Assembly: GCA_002794775.1 (NCBI GenBank)
Contig: NBAY01000041.1
Span: 62,001 to 126,000, forward strand
DNA: 64,000 bases
DNA from: Porodaedalea pini
Taxonomy: Eukaryota > Basidiomycota > Agaricomycetes > Hymenochaetales > Hymenochaetaceae
Direction: 5' to 3'
The notes beneath the pieces are model-generated. The model ran no database searches. It was not told the DNA's origin and saw nothing but the letters and a program-made list of their open reading frames with translations. Positions 33,385 to 45,019 of the stretch are shown piece after piece. Made by a program: the position numbers and the translations under genes. The stretch's first letter is position 1. Each line of letters opens with the position of its first letter.

Positions 33385-34489
33385 CCACCGGTTAAAGGGA
33401 ATTGTTTTAATAGTGCAGATTCTGCGCGATTGATATTGAGCAGGGGCTATGTTGATTGTACAATAATTATTTTGCTCATTTTACGAGCCACTACGAGCAG
33501 CGCGATCTATGAATCACGTTCTTCTTGAATGCCCTGAAGACTCGAGGACTACTCAGCTTGTATCTGTGGTGTTGCGCTTCCTCGTCGCAGAAGTTCGACA
33601 GACGAGAACAAGATAGCTTCACAAGGAAAGCAGGCTAATTCTTGTGGGACGTTTTCAAACAGAGTTAAGTGATATTCTGATCGCAGACTTCAAAGGGGGA
33701 GAGATCAAAGATTGAATCCAGTCTGAGTTTCGAAGCAGAAATTTTACCTAGAAGGGTTGAAACAGTATATCGCACGTGCCGTTCATCCCGCTTACGTACA
33801 TTTTCCACCTCCGCGTAGTCCAAGAGCTCTAACGAGCTTTCAACTACAAAGTCTTATTGCTTCGACAAGGGAGCAGGTCGTCTTGTTCTATATCTGGTCG
33901 GAATATGGACACCCTGCGTCCTGCTCGGATCAAAACATGCGTATAAAGCGACTTTGTTCTTAACATTCTCGTGCACGGACGATCAATCAACATCGCTTTC
34001 CACGTTGTAGGTGCGTCCATCTCTCGCTCTGCACTTATTAATCCAACATAATATCATAGCCCTTGCTCATGCCCTCGTTGTGCGTCAAAGCCACTCACGC
34101 TGCAGAAAAGCATTGCCGTACTTCGGCTCTGATATGCCGACCGTGCCTGGCCTTCGATGATTGTTCCTTCTTTGACGCCCAACTCCGCCGACGCAGTTAC
34201 TATCTTTTTCGCAGATTTTTAATTCTTCAATATCTCGTCTCTTGCGATTGGAAACTAACGGATCACAAATGTGAACTCGCATCTCAACTTAATTCACACA
34301 ACTTTATACTGCGATACCCAAGCACACGATCGACATAGAAAATAACCTGCGCATTGTGCTTAAGTCGATCTATATTTTGGTGATGCTCCTCCTATAGTGG
34401 TTGGCATCGTGTTCATATGACGCATGTTCTACATGATGAGGTTATAAGAACGACCCCACCGTGCATCACAAGCGAGATGCTCCACTGTC
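33385..34489. other. Spacer between SDR-A and SDR-B
   Basis: No gene seen. The same spacer occurs inverted between SDR-C and SDR-D. A 68-codon frame at 33757-33963 is extended to 111 codons in the right arm only; the left arm is broken upstream, which argues against a gene. Confidence 0.5.
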
Positions 34490-35506
34490 ATGACCGGTGC
34501 AATGCGAACTCCCCCTGCATTATCCACTCTACCTGTAGGAGTAGAGGCCGCACTGCGGTCCGCATCAGACCCGTCTTTCACGCCTCGCCCTACGCTCCTT
34601 GAAACGGAATTCTCTCTTGACGGACGGGTGGCTGTTGTCACCGGTGGTCATCGTGGTCTCGGACTCGAAATGGCAGAAGCACTCGCCGAGGCGAGTGCTA
34701 CAGTATATTGTCTGGCAACCAGTGCGACACCGAACGAGACTTGGAAGGCCACTCAAACATATGTCTCTAAACTCGGGCTTGTCAAGGGTGCACGCCTCGA
34801 GTACGCGACTGTCGACGTTTCCGACCAGCCTGCGATCTGTACAGTCATCGAGGATATAGTGCAGAAGGAAGGGCGACTCGACATCTGTATCGCATCTGCT
34901 GGGATCGCCGAGATTGTGTCTTGTCTCGACATCACGGCGGCTCAGTTCGAGAAGACAATGGATGTCAATGCAAATGGCACATTCTACACGGCACAGGCGG
35001 CTAGTAGGCAGATGGTAAAGCTCGGAATACCAGGAAGCATTGTACTCGTCATGTCTATGGCTGGCAGCATAGCATTGCGGGGTATGGAGGTCGTTGCGTA
35101 CAGTTCATCCAAGGGCGCTAGTATTCAGATGGCGCGTTCCTTAGCATGCGAACTCGGGCCGTACGGAATCAGGGTGAACTCGTTGTCGCCTGGATATATC
35201 CCCACAGAGTAAGCTATATATTATCCCTACTGGTTGAATGTAATTCTTATGCCGTTTTGCTTCGCAGGCTCAATCAACACTACATCGACACGAACCCCGA
35301 CCTGGGAAAGGAGTGGGAATCCCAGAACCCTCTTGGACGACTTGGAAAACCTGCTGAACTGAGGGGTGTAATTACGTGGCTGGCGTCAGATGCGTCTTCG
35401 TTCTGCACGGGAAGCGAGTAAGTGAGATTTACATTAAGAATCTACAATCCCCTAATCTCGCTGAAACCTCAGCATAATCGTAGATGGTGGTCATCGCGCA
35501 TGGTAA
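34490..35506 (+). CDS. SDR-B: short-chain dehydrogenase/reductase
   Basis: Exons 34490-35208, 35268-35417 and 35473-35506 give 300 aa. The N-terminus (MTGAMRTPPALSTLP) and 5' flank match SDR-C, but the part from VLVMSMAGS to the end matches SDR-A and SDR-D and not SDR-C. The TGGHRGLG cofactor motif, Ser189, Tyr204 and Lys208 are all retained. The mixed ancestry suggests gene conversion by a neighbouring copy. Same likely activity class as SDR-A. Confidence 0.85.
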
Positions 35507-36124
35507 ATGTTACTGACTGTAAATGAGTATGCTGATACTGTATCGCTCGAGATGAAATATGTAACGCCGAATGGCACAAGAATACGAATGCAGATTAACC
35601 CTTTTTTTCCACCATCGGAAAGCAGTTTGATAAGTCTGTTGTCGTGATTAAACTTCAAACGAGTACTGTAGGGCAAGAATTACTATTTTATTTTCTTCGT
35701 GAATAATAGGTGCCGCGAAGATTCAAACCAAGAATCGGTTTGCATGTGAAGATCTGTCTGAGTTGTGTGAGCTAGCTTGTGAAGGAGCATAGGAGAACAC
35801 GAGAAATTTGTGTTACGCAATCACACTAGTACTGATCACTCAATTTTACTACTAGCCACCCGGGCCGGTGCTCCATAAATTGTATGCCCTGCGTGCGCTC
35901 CTGTCTGGCGCCTAGGCCTGTCATCATTTTCTGGATACGAGCCCGTCAAACAATCTTCACCCATGGCCGGGATTGTTTCTGGCACAAAATGCAATGACTG
36001 GTGGTGTGCTGTGACGACAATATTAATGGGCTCACTGAGATGTGCTAATTTCCTTTTTTTTACAAAATCCATGCACATTCGAGTCGAAACAAGCCGCACT
36101 TACTTGACCATGGATTTCATGTCC

Positions 36125-36370
36125 GTTGTAGACCGGAACCTGGTGTTGGCAAGGTGCAACCCCTTTATTTATCGTCCTACCATGTTCCTGACGGAACACA
36201 GTTAAAACACGTATGATACGGCCAGTACGAGCCTAGATGGTCCCAATTCCGCTGTAGACCGAAGCCTGGTGTTAATAAAGTGCAACTCCTTTTTCATCCT
36301 ATCAGGATCTTGATGGAACTCAGTCAAGCATATATCATACGGTCAGTGCAAGCCCAGATGGTCCCAAATC
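36125..36370 (+). repeat. Diverged tandem duplication, about 2 x 122 bp
   Basis: Unit 1 (36125-36250) and unit 2 (36251-36370) share TGTAGACCG, CCTGGTGTT, TGCAAC, ATGGTCCCAA and other blocks in the same order. The pair is also in the right arm, inverted, at about 44195-44440. Confidence 0.65.
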
Positions 36371-36825
36371 AACAGTATGAGCAGAGTAAAATCAACCGGA
36401 GCCACGAACAAGACCAATGCATCAAACGCACCCAAGGGCGTCTCAAACTGTGCCAGGGCAAGCACATCAAAGATTCAAAGGCCAGAAGGAGCTCAGCCAG
36501 GTCAGATAAACGAGATCCAGAGGACGATTTCAAGGATCAGATATCTCATAGGGTCAATGAGGGTAAAGTAGTTTCCTTCATATTCCATTGCAGCTACGTG
36601 ACTGATTAGAACAATTGGAACAGAGGTGAAGCTTCATCTGAACAAATTAAAAAATGATCTAAGCGAGAGCAAGAACATCTCGCAAAAATCTAGAGCAAGT
36701 TTGGCCCTTACGTCGCCCGCTGGTCAACAGGTCGCAACGCATATAGTTAAAGTAGATCCGTAAGCCTCGTTGTATAGTAGTCGACTGAGTCCACGATTGA
36801 TGAGTTCGGCCTTCATAACAGAAAC

Positions 36826-37089
36826 CTACCTCAAAAAGAAGGCGAGACGCTTAAAGATATAGAATGGAAATGCGGCTGCCCAGTCGACCAGCGTAAGCTG
36901 CCGGAGGGTAAGAGAATGGATTACACAGAAGCCCAACTTCTTCTTCTGCTTGCTCTTATGAAGGATGCTCAGAACCATTCTGGTTGCCACAGTAAGCAAA
37001 ATGACCGCTCGAAGGAAATTTAGATCGTCAACAATGAGATTGGAGCTTATAGGGAGAGGGGAAGAAGAGAAGGGCTTTGAAGACGTCAA
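36826..37089 (-). pseudogene. Membrane-protein-like remnant
   Basis: The minus frame reads VDDLNFLRAVILLTVATRMV, then LVDWAAAFPFYIFKRLAFFLR before a stop, suggesting hydrophobic helices. The matching stretch in the right arm (43521-43737) has an in-frame stop after LRAVI and several changes. I do not recognise the family; it is probably a gene end in decay. Confidence 0.35.
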
Positions 37090-38548
37090 GTGGAGTGCCC
37101 GATACTTACCCTGAGTTCACGTATACTATCGTCGACCATAAATAAGCCTAGCGTTTTGAAATGAAGAATTGAATTCACCGAGAAGAGTCTGAGAGGAGAT
37201 TGATTAGCGTCCAAGTGCCCAAGTTGTTAAGATAGTCGACGCTATAATGAGTTTTAGGCTGAGCTTCTGTCACTAGGAGTAGAATAATAAAAAATCTGAC
37301 CATGATATCTGTATTCCCAATGAACCATATCATCAGGTAGAACAGAAAGGCCTCAATGCTTGTCGAGTATACCAGGTTATTGCCTCATAGGTCTTTATTG
37401 AAAACCATCTATCCTTCTCTTTAGCCATTCAACAATCAAACTTACAGCTTCCAGATGTTTCTCGGTGTCAGAACTGCATATCATCGTTTCATCTCATACG
37501 TGATGCAAATGGTCGGATGAGCTGTGTAGCTCTGGTACACATAAATGCTCACCCCATGCACATACTTGTTTTTGCCTCTAAGTCTGATATTCTGTCTTGA
37601 TCAATATTCAACGTGCTGTTCCAGCACATCCCATCTTCCGTCTACCTGACCTAAACCAGGTGAGTTGAGAGAACCTTGGTGAATGGACACTCGACAATTT
37701 CTGTGCCATCTTCCGTGTATTGTGAGCATTATCTCATAAGGCCTGCAACTATCTTCAGTAGTAAATAGCAAGTAAGGGCCATGTTGCCATGAGTCAGAGT
37801 GTGCGCGTAACATGGATAAACAAGACTACTCACATCGAGTCAATTGTTGCGTGCGGACGAGGAAGGGGATGGTATGAGAAAATGACCCGGATGGAAATAT
37901 CCCAGGTCTGCTGATGTCAAAGCCTTTTTGAATACGAGGACATGTCCAGATGGGGAATGATCGTCGATCGACTCGGTGTAGGTATTGATACAGAGACGCA
38001 GAGCAACTGGTCTCTGAGGTCGACGCTGCTACGAGCTTCAGCAGTGTCCTCGCAAGCGTCGTTGAAAGTCCGGCGTTGAGAAGTAGTCGGAACACGTGCG
38101 GCCAGGAGAGCGGAGAGTTTGAGGAATTGTAATTAGAATTAGAATTGATTGTCGGCCACGATGGATCGCCATTAATATTGACTCGTATGTTGTGAACAAC
38201 ACTCGGTTATGAACGCAGGCGTTGCTTGTATCGAGAGTCACTTGGAGTCAATATTATATAATGAGTTTGTGCATCCAACCCTAACCAAAAATTAAGCAGA
38301 GTATGTAGACCCTTTTGGTTTAGATTATCCACATATGGCAATGTCGATCCCGTGCCCTGAACGGCTCGGCTTCTTGAGTGTCATCCCAAGAAAAGCACAG
38401 CGACGCCGCTTTGCCGCTCCCCCTCTTCACATACACCCACCATCGCCTCCTTGTCCTCCACCATTCCCAGGAATTACTGGGCGACGTCTACCTTGCCATT
38501 CCTAACGTCGGCCGAGCGATAACACAGAAAAGTCAAAGACGGCAAAAA
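37090..38548. other. Region between the left SDR arm and ZF2
   Basis: No convincing gene. Minus-strand frames at 37601-37813, 37826-38095 and 38038-38241 lack recognisable domains. The ZF2 upstream part holds AACCCTAACC (38277-38286), a telobox-like motif, and an ATTAATATT motif at 38171. Confidence 0.4.
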
Positions 38549-41278
38549 ATGGAGACTTTGGCGATGGACGGCTCGACGCTGCCCGCGCTCAAAGACCTCT
38601 TTCCGGGTGTGTCCATTAGACATTGTTTCTCAAAATTCGGATTACTGAGCCAGTTTCTCATTACCGTTGATGGTCGTAGAACACTTCTTCGAGCACCCAG
38701 AGCACGCAATGAACCCACCTGCTATTCTTCCGCAGCTACCCAACGCCATGCCGCAGCTACTTCATCTTCAGCAACAACAGCGAACCGAGGTGCAGCAGCA
38801 GGAGATGCAGATCACATCGAATGGTGAATACGCACAACAGTTCCCATCGGTGCATTCGCGGGGTCGCGGTGGTAGGCGGGCTACGAAGCGATCGTACGAT
38901 GCCGCGCATGCACATGGCCGCCCGCAGCCACAGGACCCCTGTGTTTTCTCCATGGGTCCGAGCGGGCCCATACATCCGCTCCCCAGCTCGACGGATGTGC
39001 ATCTGCATCTGCCCGGCACTGCGCAACCTCATGCTCAGGACGAGGGCGTGGATGAGGGTGAGGGCGAAGACGACGGGGACGGGAACGGTCCAGATGACGG
39101 TGAAAAACGAAGGCACGCATGTCCGCGATGTGGGAAGCGCTTCAACAGACCGAGCTCATTGAAGATACATCTCAACACGCATACTGGCGCAAAACGTGAG
39201 TTACACTTACTGCTTTATGGATCTACGTGAAATGATCGTCGTGAAAATCCAATTTACATTTGGCGAGCTGTTCGTCTCTTGCATTCATTATTTTTCTCAC
39301 CTTTTATTCTCGTTGTTCATGTATCTGTTCTTGCTTTTATTTATTCGCATTTCCTCATTTGCTTAATATCAGCTTCCTTCCCATGTTAACGTTCCTCTCT
39401 CCAGCTTACGCCTGTCCCTTTCAGGGATGTGGCCGTACATTCAATGTCTCGTCCAACATGCGTCGACACTTCCGTAACCACGCCCGCCGTCCCCCTCCGC
39501 CACCTCTTCCTCCGAACAACGTCTATCCCATTCCTATTCCCGCGTACCATTTGGGACAGCGCGGACGTGGGCGTCCGGCGCAGCACAATCCGAATCCCCA
39601 AGATCAATCCCTGTCGTTGTCCATGACCTACGACAACGGAACAGGCTTTGGAGACCCGCACGACCATGCGACGCAGCTGTATCCACGAAGTTCGGACGTG
39701 CGAAATAGCAGAAACGGGCGAGGGAAAAAAGTCGAGGGTGCCGGTGCGTTGATGACGCCGCCGTATACGAACGAGGGCGACGAGTACGATCAGGACGGCC
39801 AGAACGAGAGGAACCTCTATTCCCAGATTGCACCATATGGTGCCTTCGGTCCTGGCCCTGGACATGCTGACCCGAACTCGATATTTGGTGGTCCGCAGAT
39901 GAGTGGACAGCAGGGGATGACTGGGATGCAAGTGCCGATGGGGATGCCTGGGATGGGCGTGGGCCCATTTGAGATATTCCCTGTCGATCCTGCACTTACT
40001 GCTGGACATAGCGGTAATGATGCAGACGCGGATGGCGAAACAGATGCAGACGGAGAGTTTGATCCCGATCTGGACGCGGAGGAGAATGCGGATGCACAGC
40101 GAGAGAGGGATGGTAACGAAGGCGAAATGAGGAGACTCGGACCCTCGACGTCGAACGCTCGTGCCTCGTCAGATCCTAAGACAGACCTCAGTCCAAGACG
40201 GCAGCGCACCAAGCTCGTGGGCGCAAATGGTATGGCCAACATCACTGCCCCCGTCCCCGTGTCGAACGGCCGTAGCGCACCTACTTCATCCACCAACGGT
40301 ATGGGAGGGGTGCAGTTCCGGCAGATCCTTGTGCCTGTGCCTGTCAGTGCGGTGGGCGACCCGGCGCAAGTCGCGCAGTACGCGGAGCAATACCAAGCAC
40401 ACTATGCGCAGCAGCTACAACAGTATCAACAGCAGCAGCAGATGTTCACTTCTGACGGAATGAACGGGATGAACGGCATACATGGTGGTGGAGGGGCTCC
40501 GAATGGGTCACCTTTTCCACCGCAGATGCAGCCGGGACATGGTTCTTATTCCAATGGGATGTCTCACGCGTTGTATTTGAATCAGCAACAGCCACAGGCA
40601 CAATTCACACAGCGCAAGGCGCGAAGTGCGAAATCTCATGCGGATGGTAACGGGACCGGAAAGGACACTTTCCAACAAAGTTCGAACACGAGTATGCAGG
40701 CGCAGCCACAAAGCAACGCAAAGGCGCCGCGCCGCGTGGGAAAGCGGAAAATCTCCGGTGGGTCACCTGGTGGCGTCAGTGACGCGGATGGAGAGGGTGC
40801 GGCTCCAAATGTAACGCCCGGCGCGGCGCCTGCACCGCCGTATAAATTGTACACTTATCCACCACCTGAGTTCCCCGATGGTGAGGAGGGCGATGAGGCA
40901 GCAATTGACACGGCGCTCTCTGGCCAAGGTGGCGATCCGGGTGCGGATGAGGACGGCGAAAGCAACGATAATATCGAGGATGATAACGACGATGGCGATT
41001 ACACGGGAAAGGCGACGCCGAAGAAGGGGAGAGATCCGAAGCGCGGTGGGGCGGCTCGAGGGCGTCCCAGAGGCCGACCGAGAGGTAGTGGAAAGGGGAG
41101 AGTTAGGGGGAGAGGACGACCGAGAAAATCTATTGCTTCTGCTGTCCGTGAAGATACCGAGTCTGATCACGCCGGAGACGCGAAAGCAGATGTAGACGCC
41201 GACCTACAACAAGCCGAGAGGGAAAGCGGCAGGGAAACTCGCAAGAGGCAGCGAGTCAGTGCTGGCGAAGAGGTATAG
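38549..41278 (+). CDS. ZF2: two-finger C2H2 zinc-finger protein with AT-hooks, 815 aa
   Basis: Exons 38549-38606, 38680-39195 and 39405-41278 sum to 2,448 nt in frame. Exon 1 ends LKDLFP and splices to EHFFEHPEHA, matching the ZF1 junction in position and phase. Finger 1 (about 166-190) reads CPRCGKRFNRPSSLKIHLNTH; finger 2 (about 194-216) reads CPFQGCGRTFNVSSNMRRHFRNH; an intron separates them as in ZF1. Later features shared with ZF3 are FPVDPALTA, an acidic D/E-rich stretch, STSNARAS, and VQFRQILVPVP with a Q-rich tract. Near the C-terminus GRPRGRPRG and GRGRPRK (about 743-770) are AT-hooks that bind the minor groove of AT-rich DNA. Probable nuclear transcription regulator. Confidence 0.85.
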
Positions 41279-41825
41279 TGCCACGGGACAGAAATAATCG
41301 ACTTAAGTTCGGGTCGGCCATAGCTGTTTATCATCACAGTGGGGGAAGGGGTGGTTCGAGATCGACGGGATTAACACTGGAGATTATCATCGAGATCGGC
41401 ATCAGCAGTGGGATTAACGTTGACGTACGAGTATGGCTTCGGGTTCTTTTCTTCTTTCCGTTTCTGTTTCCTTGTGCTGCCTTCGTGAGTCGCATCCCCT
41501 ACTGCGCTGTACCGGTCCCGTTTAATATCGATCATGCGAAGGTAGTCCTTCTAAGTGTACTTCCAAAGTATAGTTTACCTCTATTCTTCTTTTATTTGCG
41601 AATGGTATGTTGCCATATTTCTTAGTTCCGATCTTATTGCTCGATGCTTTTGCTGGCATCTTCACCGTCCTTTTCCATGAACTTCATTGCATACTAGAAC
41701 CACGATCATAATATGACTTTCTCATATCCTACTATGCTCCTCTGCTCTAAATGTACTCTTACCATTTATTCGATGTGATTGTATGTTCAAAGTGGCTAAT
41801 GCACTAGTAGTTGCTCCAGCTATAA
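41279..41825. other. ZF2 3' flank
   Basis: No gene supported; probably the ZF2 3' untranslated region followed by spacer up to repeat E copy 2. Confidence 0.4.
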
Positions 41826-42661
41826 AATAATAGAGGGGATAGGACCGCAGAGCATCATACACAATATAGCATGGGATTATAATATTTTGAAATTTGTTGG
41901 CATCATAATTCTATTTCTAATAAAATAATCACCCTCATTATCATCATGTCATGAAACAGTGATTTTTGACCCTCCAAATATCTCTGTCAGCCATTTGCAA
42001 AAGTATTTGCACTCGCATAACTTTCACATTTTTGTTCCTCAAGAGTGCTCTTTTGGCTTCAAAAATTAGTATCTCACTTAAATCTCACTGATTATTGTCA
42101 AATAGATTGGTAAGTTCATAATTTGATCACTTCTAAACATTTGTGAGCTTGTATGCTCAACTGAGAAGGTAGAGAGGCTGCTCTGTGAGGAATACCTATT
42201 CAAACAGGCAAAATTGTTCCCTAAAGTTTCCTGAGCTCAAGTCTGAAGCTAAAGATATGAAGCTAAAGATATGAAGGCTGTTGGAAAATAATCTATGTAA
42301 TTTATCATCATTTTTAGATGACTTCTTTCAGTGCAGACTGATTATTTGAAGACAGTCTATGTCAAATAAATTGGCAGAGTTTTAGAGTTTCAGTGGGAAA
42401 AACAAACAACACAGAGAAGGATAACCTGGCATACTCAACAAACCTTGAGGCCCTTCCATTGAACTTGAAGATATGGCTCATTGGAAATACAGACATCATG
42501 GGCAGAGAACCTTTGATTCCATCCTGCTAATAGAAGCTTAGCCTCTCCCAGTTACTTGCCACTCAAGTTCAGGCTCTTCCTGCCAATAAAATGTCTATAC
42601 TTTGGCTAATGTTCATTATTATTATACAATGGCCACCAAACCTTATTGTAACATCGACTAT
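41826..42661 (+). mobile_element. AT-rich repeat E, copy 2
   Basis: From about 41845 to 42415 it matches E copy 1 on both sides of the chromovirus, without the chromovirus and without the foldback element. The left 550 bp of copy 1 are absent, so this copy is truncated. The segment 42416-42661 is similar in character but its origin is not resolved. Confidence 0.5.
42073..42088. other. Excision footprint of a foldback element
   Basis: TCTCA-CTTAAA-TCTCA stands where copy 1 has TCTCA, CTTACAGCC...GGCTGTAAG, TCTCA. Both target duplications remain, with CTTA from the left end and AA compatible with the right end. This is the pattern left when a cut-and-paste element leaves. Confidence 0.8.
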
Positions 42662-43520
42662 CTTACAGCCATTTTTCATAAGTCCTGCGACACGTGCATG
42701 TCACGTGAAATGAGCCGCGTCAGAGCCAAAGTGTCGAAGAATTAGAATGAATGCCTATTTTCTCTGTGAATTCTGCACAGTACCTGCTCATTAAGTACTC
42801 AAAAAAAAAGGCACGGTTCTCAGGAGAAGAAATATGTAAAATAGGGAGCAATAAATTGATTGTGTAGGCGGGTGGAGATCAAACAAGTGCAGCTGGTCTG
42901 TTCTCTCACCCATTTCCACTGAGATTCAAAAATTATGGCTCCCCTACATCTACCTATAAAATTCTTTCCTGTGTCTGTAAATTAAGTATATGACTATACC
43001 AACATCTCCTGAAAGTTTGAAGCCAATTCATTCAGTATTCATGGTCCAGCAGCAAGATTTGTGTTCTACTCTGCAAGACCTGTTGTGAGAAAAGGAGGGT
43101 GGAAAGAGCTTGAAGTGGAACACAAATCTTGCTGCTGGACCATGAATACTGAATGAATTGGCTTCAAACTTGCAGGAGATGTTGGTATAGTCATATACTT
43201 AATTTACAGATACAGAAAAGAATTTTATAGGTAGATGTAGGGGAGCCATAATTTTTGAATCTCAGTGGAAATGGGTGAGAGAACAGACCAGCTGCACTTG
43301 TTTGATCTCCACCCGCCTACACAATCAATTTATTGCTCCCTATTTTACATATTTCTTCTCCTGAGAACCGTGCCTTTTTTTTTGAGTACTTAATGAGCAG
43401 GTACTGTGCAGAATTCACAGAGAAAATAGGCATTCATTCTAATTCTTCGACACTTTGGCTCTGACACGGCTCACTTCACGTGACATGCACGTGTCGCAGG
43501 ACTTATGAAAATGGCTGTAA
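42662..43520. mobile_element. Foldback element, copy 2
   Basis: Same structure and about the same length as copy 1, with two arms of about 400 bp and the same loop (CTCTGCAAGACCTGTTGTGA). It starts CTTACAGCC and ends GGCTGTAA. The flanks do not match as a target duplication (ACTAT left, TTTCA right). The right flank is the inner end of the right SDR arm; the intact left-arm counterpart reads TCTCATTG, so the target was probably TCTCA and the left flank was later rearranged. Confidence 0.85.
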
Positions 43521-44194
43521 TTTCATTGTTGATGATCTGGATTTCCTTCGAGCGGTCATTTAGCTTACTGTGACAACCAGAATAGTTCTGAGCATCCTTC
43601 TTAAGAACGAGCGGAAGAATTTGGGCCTCCGTGTAGTCCAATCTCTTACCCTCTGGCAGCTTACATTAGTCGACTGGGCAGCCACACTCCCATTCTATAT
43701 CTTTAAGCGTCTCGCCTTCTTTTTGAGGTAGGTTTCTGTTATGAAGGCCGAACTCATCAATCGTGGACTCAGTCGACTACTATACAACGAGGCTTACGGA
43801 TCTACTTTAACTATATGCGTTGCGACCTGTTGACCAGCGGGCGACGTAAGGGCCAAACTTGCTCTAGATTTTTGCGAGGTGTTCTTGCTCTCGCTTAGAT
43901 CATTTTTTAATTTGTTCAGATGAAGCTTTGCGTCTATACCAATCATTCAAATCAATCATGTAGCCGCAATCGAATATGAAGGAAACTACTTTACCCTCAT
44001 TGACCCTATGAGATATCTGATCCTTGAAATCATCCTCTGGATCTCGTTTATCTGACCTGGCTGAGCTCCTTCTGGCCTTTGAATCTTTGATGTGCTTGCC
44101 CTGGCACAGTTTGAGACGCCCTTGGGTGCGTTTGATGCATTGGTCTTGTTCGTGGCTCCGGTTGATTTTACTCTGCTCATACTGTTGATTTGGG

Positions 44195-44440
44195 ACCATC
44201 TGGGCTTGCACTGACCGTATGATATATGCTTGACTGAGTTCCATCAAGATCCTGATAGGATGAAAAAGGAGTTGCACTTTATTAACACCAGGCTTCGGTC
44301 TACAGCGGAATTGGGACCATCTAGGCTCGTACTGGCCGTATCATACGTGTTTTAACTGTGTTCCATCAGGAACATGGTGGGACGATAAATAAAGGGGTTG
44401 CACTTTGCCAACACCAGGTTCCGGTCTACAACGGACATGA
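44195..44440 (-). repeat. Right-arm copy of the 122 bp tandem duplication
   Basis: Inverted counterpart of 36125-36370, with the same two diverged units. An associated 64-codon frame (44180-43986) is nearly identical in both arms, but with so recent a duplication this is not evidence of selection. Confidence 0.55.
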
Positions 44441-45019
44441 AATCCATGGTCAAGTAAGTGCGGCTTGTTTCGACTCGAATGTGCATGGATTTTGAAAAGG
44501 AAATTAGCACACCTCAGTGAGCCCATTGTCGTCACAGCACACGACCAGTCATTGCATTTTGTGCCAGAAACAATTCGCCCGGCCATGGGCGAAGATTGCT
44601 TGACGGGATCGTGTCCGTAAAGTGATGACAGGCGCCAGACAGGAACGCACGCAGGGTAGCATACAAGTTATGGAGCACTGGCCCGGGATGGCTAGACTAT
44701 GTGATAGATCAGTCAGATTGTGTAACACAATTTCTCGTGTTCTCTTATAACATAACGCTCCTTCACGATATCTCACAGCTCAATTAGACGATTTTTGGTT
44801 TGGATCTTCGCGTCACCTATTATTCACGAAGAAAATAAAATAGTAATTCCTGCCCTACAGTACTCGTTTGAAGTTTCATCACGACAACAGACTCATCAAA
44901 CTGCTTTCCGATGGTATAGAAAAGGGACTTATCTGCATTCATATTTTTGTACCATTCGGCGTTACATATGTTATCTCAAGTGATACAGTATTAGCATACT
45001 CATTTACAGTCAGTAACAT

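Larger units (their letters stand above)
31909..37050 (+). repeat. Left arm of the SDR inverted repeat
   Basis: About 5.1 kb that is repeated in inverted order at 43521-48529. Genes, introns and intergenic spacers all match in reverse (SDR-A with SDR-D, SDR-B with SDR-C). A 5' end insertion near 32030-32100 is absent from the right arm. Confidence 0.85.

Noticed and set aside
36377..36571. 64-codon frame almost identical in both arms (44180-43986)
   Set aside because: It overlaps a diverged tandem repeat and has no family; sequence similarity alone is explained by the inverted duplication.
38277..38286. AACCCTAACC as interstitial telomere repeat
   Set aside because: Only one and a half units; more likely a promoter telobox or chance.
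31909..43520. The SDR arms as a composite transposon bounded by E or foldback elements
   Set aside because: E lies outside the left arm and the foldback lies inside the centre next to the right arm; no common terminal sequence or target duplication brackets either arm.
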